From Pseudomonadota bacterium (GTDB lineage Bacteria; Pseudomonadota; Gammaproteobacteria; Burkholderiales; SG8-39), in assembly GCA_947455195.1 (NCBI GenBank), contig CANGMI010000001.1:620001-684000 (forward strand): DNA of 64,000 nucleotides, written 5' to 3'. A program made the translations under genes and the position numbers. Under the pieces are notes generated by a model. The model did no database searches. It was not told where the DNA came from and saw only the letters and a list, made by a program, of their open reading frames with translations. Shown piece after piece: positions 53,840 through 62,674 of this stretch (position 1 is its first letter; every line of letters begins with the position of its first letter).

Positions 53840-55278
53840 TGAGGCACCCTGAAGATCGATCGCTCGACAACCTGCACCGTGGGCTGGTCGAGGGCGTGCA
53901 CATGGAATCGAATGGGCCACGAACCCGGCCCTGCCTGCGGTGGGACGCGAACCGCGGTCACCACCGTGCCCATGCTCGCCCCCGCAATCGCGACGTCATC
54001 GGGCGAGACAATCACGGCACCCTTCGGACCATCAATATCGATTCGAAATCGATGCATCGCTTCGGCGGTATTCATGATCTGCAGGCGATACACGTTTTCG
54101 ACCGAACCATCCTCGAGTATCCGGCCCAGGGCAACACGATCACGCAGCACGTCGACGCGCAGGGGAACCCGCAACGTGAGCGATGTGACCAGAACGGCAG
54201 TGAGAGCAAGAATGAGGCTGGCATACACCAGAACGCGCGGCCGAAGCAGATGTGCTGCAAGACCCTTGGCCGCCGACGCATTCGCGAGCGCACGCTGGGT
54301 GGAGTATCGAACGAGACCCGGGGCGTAACCCATGCGGCTCATGATCTGGTTGCACCCGTCGATGCAGGCAGCACACCCGATGCATTCGTACTGCAAGCCG
54401 TTGCGGATGTCGATGCCGGTGGGGCAGACCTCGACACAGATGCCGCAATCGATGCAATCACCCAGTCCGAGCGCGCCAGGGTCAGCCTTGCGTGGTCGCG
54501 AGCCGCGCGGGTCACCGCGAGCACTGTCGTACGTGATGATGAGGGTGTCGTGATCGAACATCGACGACTGGAATCGGGCGTAGGGGCACATGTACTTGCA
54601 GACCTGCTCGCGCATGAAACCCGCGTTGCCGTAGGTGGCCAGTGCATAGAAGGCAATCCAGAAGAGCCTCCATCCATCGACCTGCAGGGCAAGCACGTCG
54701 GGCACCAGAGTCCTGATGGGCACGAAATAGCCGACGAAGGTGATGCCGGTCCACAGCGCGATGAGCATCCAGCACACATGCTTGGCCCAGCGACGCGCCA
54801 GTGCGGGGCTGGCTGCGGGCAGTGCATCGAGGCGGATACGAGCCTGCCGATCGCCCTCGAAGAAGCGTTCGACCGCCATGAATATCTCGGTATAGACCGT
54901 CTGGGGACAGACATGACCGCAGAACAAACGACCGGCGACCGCAGTGAAGAGAAAGAGGGAAAGCGCGGCAATGACGAGGATCGCAGTGAGATAGACGATG
55001 TCCTGCGGCCAGAGCACGAGACCGAAGATGTGGAACTTGCGTCTCGCCAGATCGAACAGCACCGCCTGGCGACCATTCCAGGCGAGCCATGGCAGGCCGT
55101 AGAAGACCGCCTGCGTCGCGATGACCAGGGCGACCCGCCAGGCCGCAAACCAGCCATGCACGGCCCGCGGGTGGATTCGCCGCCGAACTTCATAGAGCGA
55201 CTGCTCGATCGTATCGCCGGGCCCCGCCAAGGCTGCATCCGGTGGGCGGTTCAACGGTGCGACAGTCCGTAGACCCAT
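53836..55278 (-). CDS. ccoG: Cytochrome c oxidase accessory protein CcoG
   Basis: Membrane-bound protein with two [4Fe-4S] ferredoxin motifs, CIDCGICVEVCPTGID and CIGCAACIDGCNQ, shown in other bacteria to reduce copper(II) for the cbb3 oxidase. About five membrane segments precede and follow the clusters, with the CGHVCPQ motif in the first part and CKYMCPYARFQ in the middle. The C-terminal 110 residues form an Ig-like periplasmic domain. Length 480 residues. The start at 55278 lies 28 bp inside ccoP. Confidence 0.94.
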   Translation of the reverse strand: MGLRTVAPLNRPPDAALAGPGDTIEQSLYEVRRRIHPRAVHGWFAAWRVALVIATQAVFYGLPWLAWNGRQAVLFDLARRKFHIFGLVLWPQDIVYLTAILVIAALSLFLFTAVAGRLFCGHVCPQTVYTEIFMAVERFFEGDRQARIRLDALPAASPALARRWAKHVCWMLIALWTGITFVGYFVPIRTLVPDVLALQVDGWRLFWIAFYALATYGNAGFMREQVCKYMCPYARFQSSMFDHDTLIITYDSARGDPRGSRPRKADPGALGLGDCIDCGICVEVCPTGIDIRNGLQYECIGCAACIDGCNQIMSRMGYAPGLVRYSTQRALANASAAKGLAAHLLRPRVLVYASLILALTAVLVTSLTLRVPLRVDVLRDRVALGRILEDGSVENVYRLQIMNTAEAMHRFRIDIDGPKGAVIVSPDDVAIAGASMGTVVTAVRVPPQAGPGSWPIRFHVHALDQPTVQVVERSIFRVPQ

Positions 55279-56156
55279 GCCGCCAGCAGATGCACCTTGT
55301 CGGTCCCGAGCAGTTCGCGGTGGGCTGGCATCCGGTTGTCACGCCCCTTCGTGAGGGTTTCGGTGATGGCCTCGCGCGAACCGCCATGCAGCCAGGTGGC
55401 ATCGGTGAGGTTGGGCGCTCCCAAGGCCGTATTGCCCTTGCCCTCGGGGCCGTGGCAGGCAGCGCAGAGCCCGAACTTCTCGTGGCCACGCACCGCACGA
55501 CCCGCGTCGTGCTTGCTGCCCGAGAGCGAAAGCACGTGTTCGACGAGGTCACGCACCCCCTCATCACCCCCGAGCGCAGCCCCCAACGCCGGCATGACGC
55601 CATGGCGCCCGTCGGCGATGGTCGCCTCGATCTGGGCCGGCTCACCGCCGTACAGCCAGTCGGCGTCAGCAAGATTCGGGAACCCGCGCGCGCCACGCCC
55701 ATCGGAGCCATGACACTGCGCGCAGTGATTGAGGAACAGACTCTCCCCGATCTGCCTCGCCCGCGGATCGGTGGCAAGTTGTTCGATCGGTGTGGCCGCA
55801 AAGGCACGGAAGAGCGGGCCGTACTGCTGCTCGGCCCTGGCAATCTCCTCACGGTGCTGCCCTGCCGATGACCAGTGCAGCAAGCCCGGCCAGTTGCCCA
55901 GACCTGGAAAGAGCAGGAGATAGCCCAGGCCGAAGAGCAGGGTGATCACGAAGAGACCCAACCACCACCGTGGCAATGGATGATCGAGTTCGACCAGCGT
56001 CTCGTCCCACTGGTGACCGGTGGTCTGGACGGTGCTCCCCGGTACCGGACGGGTACGCGTCCGCAGCACCCACAGCAGCACCGCACAGGCAAGGATGGCC
56101 GCCAGTGTCAGCCCGGTGATGTACAGGCTCCAGAGATCCGATGTGAAGTCGGCCAT
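55251..56156 (-). CDS. ccoP: cbb3 oxidase dihaem subunit CcoP
   Basis: Membrane-anchored dihaem cytochrome c that brings electrons into the oxidase; 301 residues. Two membrane helices come first (the second, WWLGLFVITLLFGLGYLLLFPG), then two cytochrome domains with CAQCH (Cys145-His149) and CAACH (Cys231-His235) and the Met ligands in HGVMPALG and NRMPAH. GGAGGGG precedes the ATG, 18 bp after ccoQ. Confidence 0.96.
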   Translation of the reverse strand: MADFTSDLWSLYITGLTLAAILACAVLLWVLRTRTRPVPGSTVQTTGHQWDETLVELDHPLPRWWLGLFVITLLFGLGYLLLFPGLGNWPGLLHWSSAGQHREEIARAEQQYGPLFRAFAATPIEQLATDPRARQIGESLFLNHCAQCHGSDGRGARGFPNLADADWLYGGEPAQIEATIADGRHGVMPALGAALGGDEGVRDLVEHVLSLSGSKHDAGRAVRGHEKFGLCAACHGPEGKGNTALGAPNLTDATWLHGGSREAITETLTKGRDNRMPAHRELLGTDKVHLLAAWVYGLSHR

Positions 56157-56174
56157 GGTTTTCTTGCCCCTCCC

Positions 56175-56309
56175 TCAATCCTCGAGAACCGAACGGGCAA
56201 CCTGGTCGAGCGCCGAACGACGCCGCGGGTTCCAGGCCCACAGCACGATGCCGATGAACGCCACGAAGCTGAGCACCTCGACAGCGATGCGAATCCCGTT
56301 GATATCCAT
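56175..56309 (-). CDS. ccoQ: cbb3 oxidase small subunit CcoQ
   Basis: A 44-residue single-helix protein read from the minus strand: start MDINGIRIAVEVLSFVAF, then a membrane segment ending LWAWNPRRR and a short acidic tail VLED. Length, place between ccoO and ccoP, and the WAxNPRRR ending after the helix are typical of CcoQ/FixQ, which stabilises the complex. It was too short to be obvious otherwise but is well supported. Confidence 0.9.
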   Translation of the reverse strand: MDINGIRIAVEVLSFVAFIGIVLWAWNPRRRSALDQVARSVLED

Positions 56310-56320
56310 GACAGGAACGC

Positions 56321-57022
56321 TCACCGGGCAGGCGCCGGCGTGGCGCCCGGGTCGGTCCTGGTGCCGGCAGACGATGCCGCAGGGGTACCGCTGACGCCTG
56401 CGTCGCCCGGAGCGCCGGCCTTGAAGGCCACACCGAGTACCTGCAAGTAGGCAATCACGGCGCCGAGCTCGTCGCGCCCTCGAACCGCCTCGGCCGCACC
56501 ATCCAGGTCATCCTGGGTATAGGGCACGCCGAGCCGGGCCAGCGCCCGCATGCGCGGCGCTACCGACTCGGGATCGATCGACGTACCGGCCAGCCAGGCA
56601 TAAGCCGGCATGTTCGATTCAGGCACGAGGTCGCGTGGATTGTTCAGATGAATGCGATGCCAGTCATCGGAATAGCGACCACCGATGCGGGCCAGATCGG
56701 GGCCGGTGCGCTTCGACCCCCACTGGAACGGATGATCGTAGACAAACTCGCCTGGCACCGAGTAGTGCCCGTAGCGTTCGGTTTCGGCACGCAGGGGTCG
56801 CACCATCTGCGAATGGCAGTTGAAGCAGCCTTCGCGAATGTAGACATCGCGCCCCACCAGTTGCAGGGCGCTGTAGGGCTGCAGGCCGGTGACCGGCTCG
56901 GTGGTGCTCCGCTGGAAGAAGAGCGGCACGATCTCCACCAGGCCACCCACCGCAATGACGAGCACCACCAGCACGATCATGAGGGGGCTCGAACGTTCGA
57001 TGCGGTCATGCGAAAAGGTCAT
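56321..57022 (-). CDS. ccoO: cbb3 oxidase monohaem subunit CcoO
   Basis: Membrane-anchored cytochrome c, 233 residues. The N-terminal helix ([23 protein letters not shown]) is followed by [21 protein letters not shown] with the haem motif Cys66-His70, and by [17 protein letters not shown] with the axial Met. The last 30 residues are an Ala/Gly/Pro-rich tail not needed by the fold. Starts 14 bp after ccoN and ends 11 bp before ccoQ. Confidence 0.96.
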   Translation of the reverse strand: MTFSHDRIERSSPLMIVLVVLVIAVGGLVEIVPLFFQRSTTEPVTGLQPYSALQLVGRDVYIREGCFNCHSQMVRPLRAETERYGHYSVPGEFVYDHPFQWGSKRTGPDLARIGGRYSDDWHRIHLNNPRDLVPESNMPAYAWLAGTSIDPESVAPRMRALARLGVPYTQDDLDGAAEAVRGRDELGAVIAYLQVLGVAFKAGAPGDAGVSGTPAASSAGTRTDPGATPAPAR

Positions 57023-57036
57023 CGTCGGCGACTCCC

Positions 57037-58458
57037 TCAGACACCGGCCGGCGCGGGAATCGCCACCGGCTGCACGCGCCCGATCATCATCGTGCGCACG
57101 ACGTTGTAGAGCATCAGGAGAACCCCCAGCAGGTAGAGCAGACCACCCACGAGGCGCACCACATAGAAGGGGAAGGTGGCCTTCACGCTCTCGATGAAGC
57201 TGTACACGAGCGTTCCATCGTCACTCACGGCGCGCCACATGAGGCCCTGCATCACGCCGGCGATCCACATCGCCGCGATGTAAAGCACGATGCCGATGGT
57301 GGCAATCCAGAAATGGATCTCGATGAGACGTGTACTCCACATGCTCCGGGCACCGAACACGCGCGGGATGAGGAAGTAGACCGAGCCCATCGCCACCAGC
57401 CCGACCCAGCCCAGCGCACCCGAGTGGACGTGTCCGATGGTCCAGTCGGTGTAGTGCGAAAGGGCATTCACCGTCTTGATCGACATCATCGGTCCCTCGA
57501 AGGTCGACATGCCGTAGAAGGACAGCGAGACGATCAGGAACTTGAGGATCGGGTCGTCACGCAGCTTGTGCCACGCCCCCGAGAGCGTCATGATGCCGTT
57601 GATCATGCCGCCCCAGGAGGGAGCGAGCAGGATCAGCGAGAACACCATGCCGAGCGACTGCGCCCAGTCAGGCAGGGCGGTGTAGTGCAGGTGGTGCGGA
57701 CCCGCCCACATGTAGGTGAAGATCAGCGCCCAGAAGTGCACCACCGACAGGCGATACGAGTAGACCGGCCGCTCGGCCTGCTTCGGAATGAAGTAGTACA
57801 TCATCCCGAGAAAGCCTGCCGTGAGGAAGAACCCGACCGCGTTGTGGCCGTACCACCACTGGATCATCGCATCCTGGACACCGGCATAGGCCGAATACGA
57901 CTTCCAGAGGCTCACCGGCATCGCCGCACTGTTCACCAGATGCAGCACCGCCACCGTGATGATGAAGGCGCCGAAGAACCAGTTGGCCACGTAGATGTGC
58001 GGCACCCGCCGGCGAACGATGGTGCCGAAGAAGACGATGGCATACGAGACCCAGACCAGCGTGATGAGGATGTCGATCGGCCACTCGAGTTCGGCATATT
58101 CCTTGCCCGAGGTGTAACCCAGGGGCAGCGTCACGGCAGCGAGCACGATGACAGCCGTCCAGCCCCAGAACGTGAACGCCGCCAGCGCCGGTGCAAACAG
58201 TCGCACATGACAGGTGCGCTGCACGACGTAGTACGACGTGGCAAAGAGCGACGAGCCCCCGAAGGCGAAGATCACCGCGTTGGTGTGCAAGGGGCGGAGC
58301 CGGCCGTAGCTCAGCCAGGGGATGCCCCCGAGAAAATCGGGGAACGCCAGCTGGGTCGCGATGATGACGCCCACCAGCATCCCGACCACGCCCCAGATGA
58401 CTGTCATCAACGCAAACTGGCGCACGACACCATCGTCGTACTGGTCCGCAACTGGCAT
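57037..58458 (-). CDS. ccoN: cbb3 oxidase catalytic subunit CcoN
   Basis: Haem-copper oxidase subunit I, reducing O2 at low concentration and pumping protons; 473 residues with about 12 membrane helices. Haem and copper ligands are visible in [30 protein letters not shown] and [16 protein letters not shown] 58458 is preferred because GGGGA lies 6 nt upstream, while the ATG at 58464 directly abuts it. The promoter region contains a perfect FNR box at 58608-58621. Confidence 0.96.
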   Translation of the reverse strand: MPVADQYDDGVVRQFALMTVIWGVVGMLVGVIIATQLAFPDFLGGIPWLSYGRLRPLHTNAVIFAFGGSSLFATSYYVVQRTCHVRLFAPALAAFTFWGWTAVIVLAAVTLPLGYTSGKEYAELEWPIDILITLVWVSYAIVFFGTIVRRRVPHIYVANWFFGAFIITVAVLHLVNSAAMPVSLWKSYSAYAGVQDAMIQWWYGHNAVGFFLTAGFLGMMYYFIPKQAERPVYSYRLSVVHFWALIFTYMWAGPHHLHYTALPDWAQSLGMVFSLILLAPSWGGMINGIMTLSGAWHKLRDDPILKFLIVSLSFYGMSTFEGPMMSIKTVNALSHYTDWTIGHVHSGALGWVGLVAMGSVYFLIPRVFGARSMWSTRLIEIHFWIATIGIVLYIAAMWIAGVMQGLMWRAVSDDGTLVYSFIESVKATFPFYVVRLVGGLLYLLGVLLMLYNVVRTMMIGRVQPVAIPAPAGV

Positions 58459-58559
58459 CGACATTCCCCGTACCCGCAACCTGCCCCGATGCCCGTCTCG
58501 GACACCCCGAATCCACAGGTCTCACCGCACGAACGGCAAAGACCCTGTCGCAGGTAGGG

Positions 58560-58621
58560 ATTGTAGGGAAGGCTCCCGGGCGGTGCGTCGGGTCAGGCCC
58601 ATTGCATTTGATGCAGATCAA
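58560..58621 (-). promoter_or_regulatory. FNR-dependent promoter of ccoNOQP
   Basis: TTGATGCAGATCAA (58608-58621) is a perfect FNR box. TACAAT on the minus strand (58560-58565) would start transcription near 58553, putting the box centre at about -61, the class I activating position. The box covers the ccoS stop codon (58618-58620). Confidence 0.7.
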
Positions 58622-58836
58622 CTCGGGCCGCTTTTGCGGCACATGGGGTGGGCGTCTACGTTGGGTGAGGACGGGTCGTCTGCGATCTTGCGCAGTTCAT
58701 CCTCGGTCTCGAGGATGCTGCTGCCGTGGCGCTCGAGATCCTCGAACTGGTCATGGTCGAGCGACCAGCGAAACGCCCACGCAGCAAGGAAGACGAGAAC
58801 CAGTGACAGCGGAATGAGAAGCAGCAGGGTTTCCAT
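58618..58836 (-). CDS. ccoS: cbb3 oxidase assembly protein CcoS
   Basis: A 72-residue protein with one membrane segment (LLLLIPLSLVLVFLAAWAF) then RWSLDHDQFEDLERHGSSIL, the conserved CcoS pattern in which the cytoplasmic tail reads D-Q-F-E/D-D-L. Needed to insert haem and copper into CcoN. Its ATG overlaps the ccoI stop by 1 bp (TGATG), and its stop codon lies inside the FNR box of ccoN. Confidence 0.93.
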   Translation of the reverse strand: METLLLLIPLSLVLVFLAAWAFRWSLDHDQFEDLERHGSSILETEDELRKIADDPSSPNVDAHPMCRKSGPS

Positions 58837-61421
58837 CAGCCTTTCCGGGGCAGCAGTCGTACGGAATTGAGGACCACCAGGGCCGAGCTGGCCGCCATGC
58901 CGAGGCCGGCAACCCACGGGGGTACCCAGCCCAGGGCCGCCGCCGGTATGCCACCCAGGTTGTATGCAAGGGCCCAGATCAGATTCTGCCGGATCACCCG
59001 ACGCGCCGCCCGCGCCACCTGGATGGCTTCAGGCACCCCACCGAGCTTGTCCTCGAGCAGGATGAGATCGGCCTGCAGTCGCGCCATCGAGGTTGCCCCC
59101 GCCAGCGAAATGGCACAGTCGGACTGGGCGAGCACCGGCGCATCGTTGAACCCATCACCCACCATCGCCACCCGCAAGCCGCGCTGCTGCAGTTCGCGCA
59201 GCGCCGTCTGCTTGCCAGCCGGGTCGAGCCCGGCACGCACCGATCCGATCTCGAGCAGGGTGGCCACTGCGGCGACGCTGGCAGGCCGATCGCCGGAAAA
59301 GAGCGCCGAGCGCACCCCCTGTCGAGCGAGGCTGCGCACGACATCGTGTGCTTCACTGCGTACCCGGTCGGCGAATTCGAGCATCGCCAGCCACCGCACC
59401 GAATCGGCCAGTATCAACACCAGCTGGTCAGACACCTCGAGCCGCTGCGCGAGCAGCGCACGCTCGGGAGCCTCGGGCGCAGGTCCGACAAAGTCCGGAC
59501 TGCCGAGTTTCAAGAGGTCATCGCCAACTCGCCCCGACACCCCGCCGTCACCTTCCCGGAGCCCATGGGCCATCGGCGCAGATCCCACCCCCTCGCCCGC
59601 CCAGGCGACCGAGATCGCACGCGCCACCGGATGCGCGGCGCCCGCTTCGAGCGCTGCCGCAAGCCCGAGCACGGCCGTCCGATCGAGGTCAGCCAGCAAG
59701 CGCACCGATTGCAGGCTCATCTGTCCATCGGTGAGAGTGCCCGTCTTGTCGAAGACGACCCAGTCGATCCGGGCCAGTCGCTCGAGCGCCTGGGCCGAGG
59801 TTGCAAGCACACCGGCACCGGCGAGCCGCGCATTGGCGGCCAGCAATGCAAGCGGCGTGGCGAGCGCCAGGGCACACGGGCAGGTCACCACCAGTACCGC
59901 AATCGCTCGCTGCAAGGCCGCGGCAGGTCCGGCCGGCCAGGTGAAAAAGGCCGTGAGACTCGCGGCGCTGAGCACGATCAGGGTGAACGCGCTCGCATGA
60001 CGGTCGGCGAGCCGCTGGATCCAGGGGCGGGCGGCAAGGCCGCGCTCGACCAGTTGCTGCAAGCCCGAACGCGTACCGGCAGCCTGTTCATGCACCACCT
60101 CGACGACGACAGGGCCGGCAAGATTGACCGCTCCCGCCATCAGCCGATCGCCCTGACGCCGCGACACCGGGTGACTCTCGCCAGTCAGAAGCGACTCGTC
60201 GAGGGCTGCAACGGCGCTGACCAGAACGCCATCGACCGGTACTGCTGCCGCCCGACTGACCAGAACCCGATCGCCCGGCCGCAGTCGCTCGGGGGCGACC
60301 GCCTCCACTGCCATCGAGGCCGGATGGTCGATGAGCCGCGCAGCCGGCTCGGGCGCCGTGGCGGCCAGTGCGTCAATCCAGTGTCCGGCGCGGGCACGGG
60401 CGAGCCACTCCAGATACCGGGCCGCCAGCAGAAAGAAGACAAACATCGTGATCGAGTCGAAGTAGACCGCACCGCCTGCAAACAGTGCGACGGTACTGGC
60501 GACAAAAGCAGACATGAGGCCGAGCGCCACCGGCACGTCCATGCCGAGGCGACGCTGGCGCAGATCGCGCCACGCCCCCTGAAGAAAGGGCGCAGCCGAC
60601 CAGATCATCACGGGGAGGGTGAGAACGAAGCCGGCCCAGTTCATCAGCAGGGCGTCACGACCATCAAGGTCGCCGGGTTCGGCCAGATAGGCTGGCACCG
60701 CGTACATCATCACCTGCATCATGCCCAACGCCGCGATGAACAACCGCCAGAGAGATTCGCGCTGTTCGCGTCGAAGCGCGGTCTGGGCAGCGAGGTCATC
60801 GAAGGGGACGGCGGGATAGCCCAGCGCCCTCACCGCCTCGATGATCGCGGAGAGTTGCGTCAGCCGATCGCCTTGCGCGGTAACCGCGTCGGTGTGCGCA
60901 CCTTCGCGCCAGCGCACTCGCAGGCGCCCGGTGGCGTAGATGACCCGTACCGCCAGGACCCCTGGCAGGGCCGCCAGGCGCGACTCGATGAGCCAGGCGC
61001 AGGCCGCACAGTGCATCGCAGAGACCGCAAGCACCGCTTCGCGTTCATCGGCACGAGCGGCGACGCGCCCCGCCTGCCACAGCGGATCGTCAATCACCGC
61101 TGCCGGCGAATCGCCGTCGCGCACGGCCTGCGCAATGGATGGATCCGGGGTTGTACGGTTGGGCAACACCTCGCGCCAGCGGCGGGCATGCGGGGCTGCA
61201 CGGCGGCTGTAGAAGTCCTCCAGACCGCTCGCCACGATGGCCTCGGCAACCGCCTGACATCCGGCACAGCACATTGCACGGGGCAGACCGAGAATGCGCA
61301 CCTGCCAGAGCGCACCCGCTGGCACCGGAGCACCACAATGGTGGCAGATCGGCAACACCCCGTCGGCACCGGTTGCGATCGTCGCCTCGGTCGAGGACAC
61401 ACCTGACTCCGAAGATCTCAT
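58836..61421 (-). CDS. ccoI: Copper-transporting P-type ATPase CcoI/FixI
   Basis: P1B-type ATPase that exports copper to the periplasm for the cbb3 oxidase; 861 residues. An N-terminal CHHCG...CCAGC Cys-rich region precedes a heavy-metal domain with SAMHCAACAWLIE. Eight membrane helices are expected; the ion site is TCPCALALATP, the phosphorylation site DKTGTLTDG, the A-domain LTGESHPV and the hinge GDGFNDAPVL. The start at 61421 has no clear ribosome site, so a downstream start is possible. First gene of the cco run on this strand, divergent from the oxidoreductase at 61676. Confidence 0.94.
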   Translation of the reverse strand: MRSSESGVSSTEATIATGADGVLPICHHCGAPVPAGALWQVRILGLPRAMCCAGCQAVAEAIVASGLEDFYSRRAAPHARRWREVLPNRTTPDPSIAQAVRDGDSPAAVIDDPLWQAGRVAARADEREAVLAVSAMHCAACAWLIESRLAALPGVLAVRVIYATGRLRVRWREGAHTDAVTAQGDRLTQLSAIIEAVRALGYPAVPFDDLAAQTALRREQRESLWRLFIAALGMMQVMMYAVPAYLAEPGDLDGRDALLMNWAGFVLTLPVMIWSAAPFLQGAWRDLRQRRLGMDVPVALGLMSAFVASTVALFAGGAVYFDSITMFVFFLLAARYLEWLARARAGHWIDALAATAPEPAARLIDHPASMAVEAVAPERLRPGDRVLVSRAAAVPVDGVLVSAVAALDESLLTGESHPVSRRQGDRLMAGAVNLAGPVVVEVVHEQAAGTRSGLQQLVERGLAARPWIQRLADRHASAFTLIVLSAASLTAFFTWPAGPAAALQRAIAVLVVTCPCALALATPLALLAANARLAGAGVLATSAQALERLARIDWVVFDKTGTLTDGQMSLQSVRLLADLDRTAVLGLAAALEAGAAHPVARAISVAWAGEGVGSAPMAHGLREGDGGVSGRVGDDLLKLGSPDFVGPAPEAPERALLAQRLEVSDQLVLILADSVRWLAMLEFADRVRSEAHDVVRSLARQGVRSALFSGDRPASVAAVATLLEIGSVRAGLDPAGKQTALRELQQRGLRVAMVGDGFNDAPVLAQSDCAISLAGATSMARLQADLILLEDKLGGVPEAIQVARAARRVIRQNLIWALAYNLGGIPAAALGWVPPWVAGLGMAASSALVVLNSVRLLPRKG

Positions 61422-61555
61422 CGTCCGAATAGTCGCATGTCCGTCGGACGAGGCCCAGCCAGGGGCGCTGGCTAGTCACGACGCGCCCGCAGGGTTCCCC
61501 GGCATGCGGCGCAAACGCCGTCGCCGTTCTGGAGCACCGACCGATGTACCGGGCG

Positions 61556-61577
61556 ACAGCGCATAGAATCGCGCTGT
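61556..61577. promoter_or_regulatory. Inverted repeat with embedded -10 upstream of the oxidoreductase gene
   Basis: ACAGCGC and GCGCTGT are perfect 7-bp arms with an 8-bp spacer that holds TAGAAT (61564-61569), a five-of-six match to the -10 consensus. A repressor here would block the promoter. A second repeat follows at 61584. Confidence 0.55.
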
Positions 61578-61583
61578 GCCGGA

Positions 61584-61607
61584 ACACCGGCATGAGACCG
61601 CCGGTGT
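61584..61607. promoter_or_regulatory. Second inverted repeat upstream of the oxidoreductase gene
   Basis: ACACCGGC and GCCGGTGT are perfect 8-bp arms with an 8-bp spacer, 29 bp (centre to centre) from the first repeat. It could be a second operator or an RNA hairpin in the leader, just after the predicted start near 61576. Confidence 0.5.
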
Positions 61608-61675
61608 CCAAGCGCTGGCGCGAAACCGGGCAGCGCGAGGTCGCGGGCAGGCGATCTCGCAAGAAGGAGTCAATG

Positions 61676-62653
61676 ATGCAATCGTGGTGGATGACCGTGG
61701 TGGATGGCAAACCCGAACTCGAACGCCGCGAGATGACATCGCCCGAGCCCGGCCCACAGGAACTGCTGGTCCGGGTCGAGGCGGCATCGCTGAACCGGGG
61801 CGAATTCATTGCCGGCGTAGGACTTCACGGCAATGCGCCCCGGCGGCCTGCCGGCATCGATGCCGCTGGCGTCGTCACCGCGCTGGGCGCCGAGGTATCG
61901 GGTTTCGCCATCGGCGATAGGGTCATGGGTCGCGCCATCGGGGGCTTTTCAGATCTTGCCCGCATGCATCACGCCGAAGCCCTGTTCGTTCCTGACGCGC
62001 TCGATGCCGTGCATGCCGCGGCCTTTCCCCTCGTATTCAACGTGACCTTCGACATGCTGGTCGCGCGCGGGCACCTGCAAGCGGGCGAGACACTGCTGGT
62101 CACCGGCGCTTCATCGGGGGTGGGCGTTGCCTGTGTCCAGTTGGGACATGCGCTGGGCGCGCGTGTCATCGGCACATCGGGCTCGGCCGCCAAGCTCGAA
62201 CGCCTGCGCGCGCTCGGCCTCGATGCCGGCATCGTGACTCGCGCCGCTGACTTCGCCCCGCAGGTGCGCGAACTGAGCGGCGGTCATGGCGCCGATCTGG
62301 TGATCGACACGGTGGGTGGATCGATCTTCGCGCAATGCATGCAAGCCTGCGCCTTCGAAGGTCGGGTTGCCATGGTGGGATATGTCGATCGGGTGCTCGA
62401 AGCCCGTATCGACCTCGGACTCCTGCACGAACAGCGTCTGGACCTCTTCGGGGTGTCGAACAAGCTGCGCACAGCCCGGCAGCGGGCCGAGACCGTGCGG
62501 CGGGTGGCCGCCGAACTGCTGCCCCTGGTTGCCCGCGGCAGCATCGTGCCACTCGTCGATCGCGTGTTCCCGATGAGCGCTCTGCCCGATGCAGTCGCTC
62601 ATCTGCAGTCCGACACCCAGATCGGCAAGGTGGTGCTTCGCAACGACGGATGA
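61676..62653 (+). CDS. NADPH:quinone oxidoreductase-like MDR protein
   Basis: Zinc-free medium-chain oxidoreductase of 325 residues. The N-terminal GroES-like domain has VEAASLNRGEF and GIDAAGVVTALGAEV; the Rossmann part reads LVTGASSGVGVACVQLGHALGARVIGTSGS. No zinc Cys/His set is present. Such enzymes reduce quinones or enones. AGGAG lies 6 nt before ATG 61676, and 3 nt before the alternative ATG 61673. Two inverted repeats in its upstream region suggest dedicated control, but no regulator gene is adjacent. Confidence 0.9.
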   Translation: MQSWWMTVVDGKPELERREMTSPEPGPQELLVRVEAASLNRGEFIAGVGLHGNAPRRPAGIDAAGVVTALGAEVSGFAIGDRVMGRAIGGFSDLARMHHAEALFVPDALDAVHAAAFPLVFNVTFDMLVARGHLQAGETLLVTGASSGVGVACVQLGHALGARVIGTSGSAAKLERLRALGLDAGIVTRAADFAPQVRELSGGHGADLVIDTVGGSIFAQCMQACAFEGRVAMVGYVDRVLEARIDLGLLHEQRLDLFGVSNKLRTARQRAETVRRVAAELLPLVARGSIVPLVDRVFPMSALPDAVAHLQSDTQIGKVVLRNDG

Positions 62654-62674
62654 CCCCGAACCGCCGGGGCGCAC

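Noticed and set aside
59346-61406. Plus-strand ORF of 686 codons opposite ccoI
   Set aside because: Antisense to a P-type ATPase with every signature motif.
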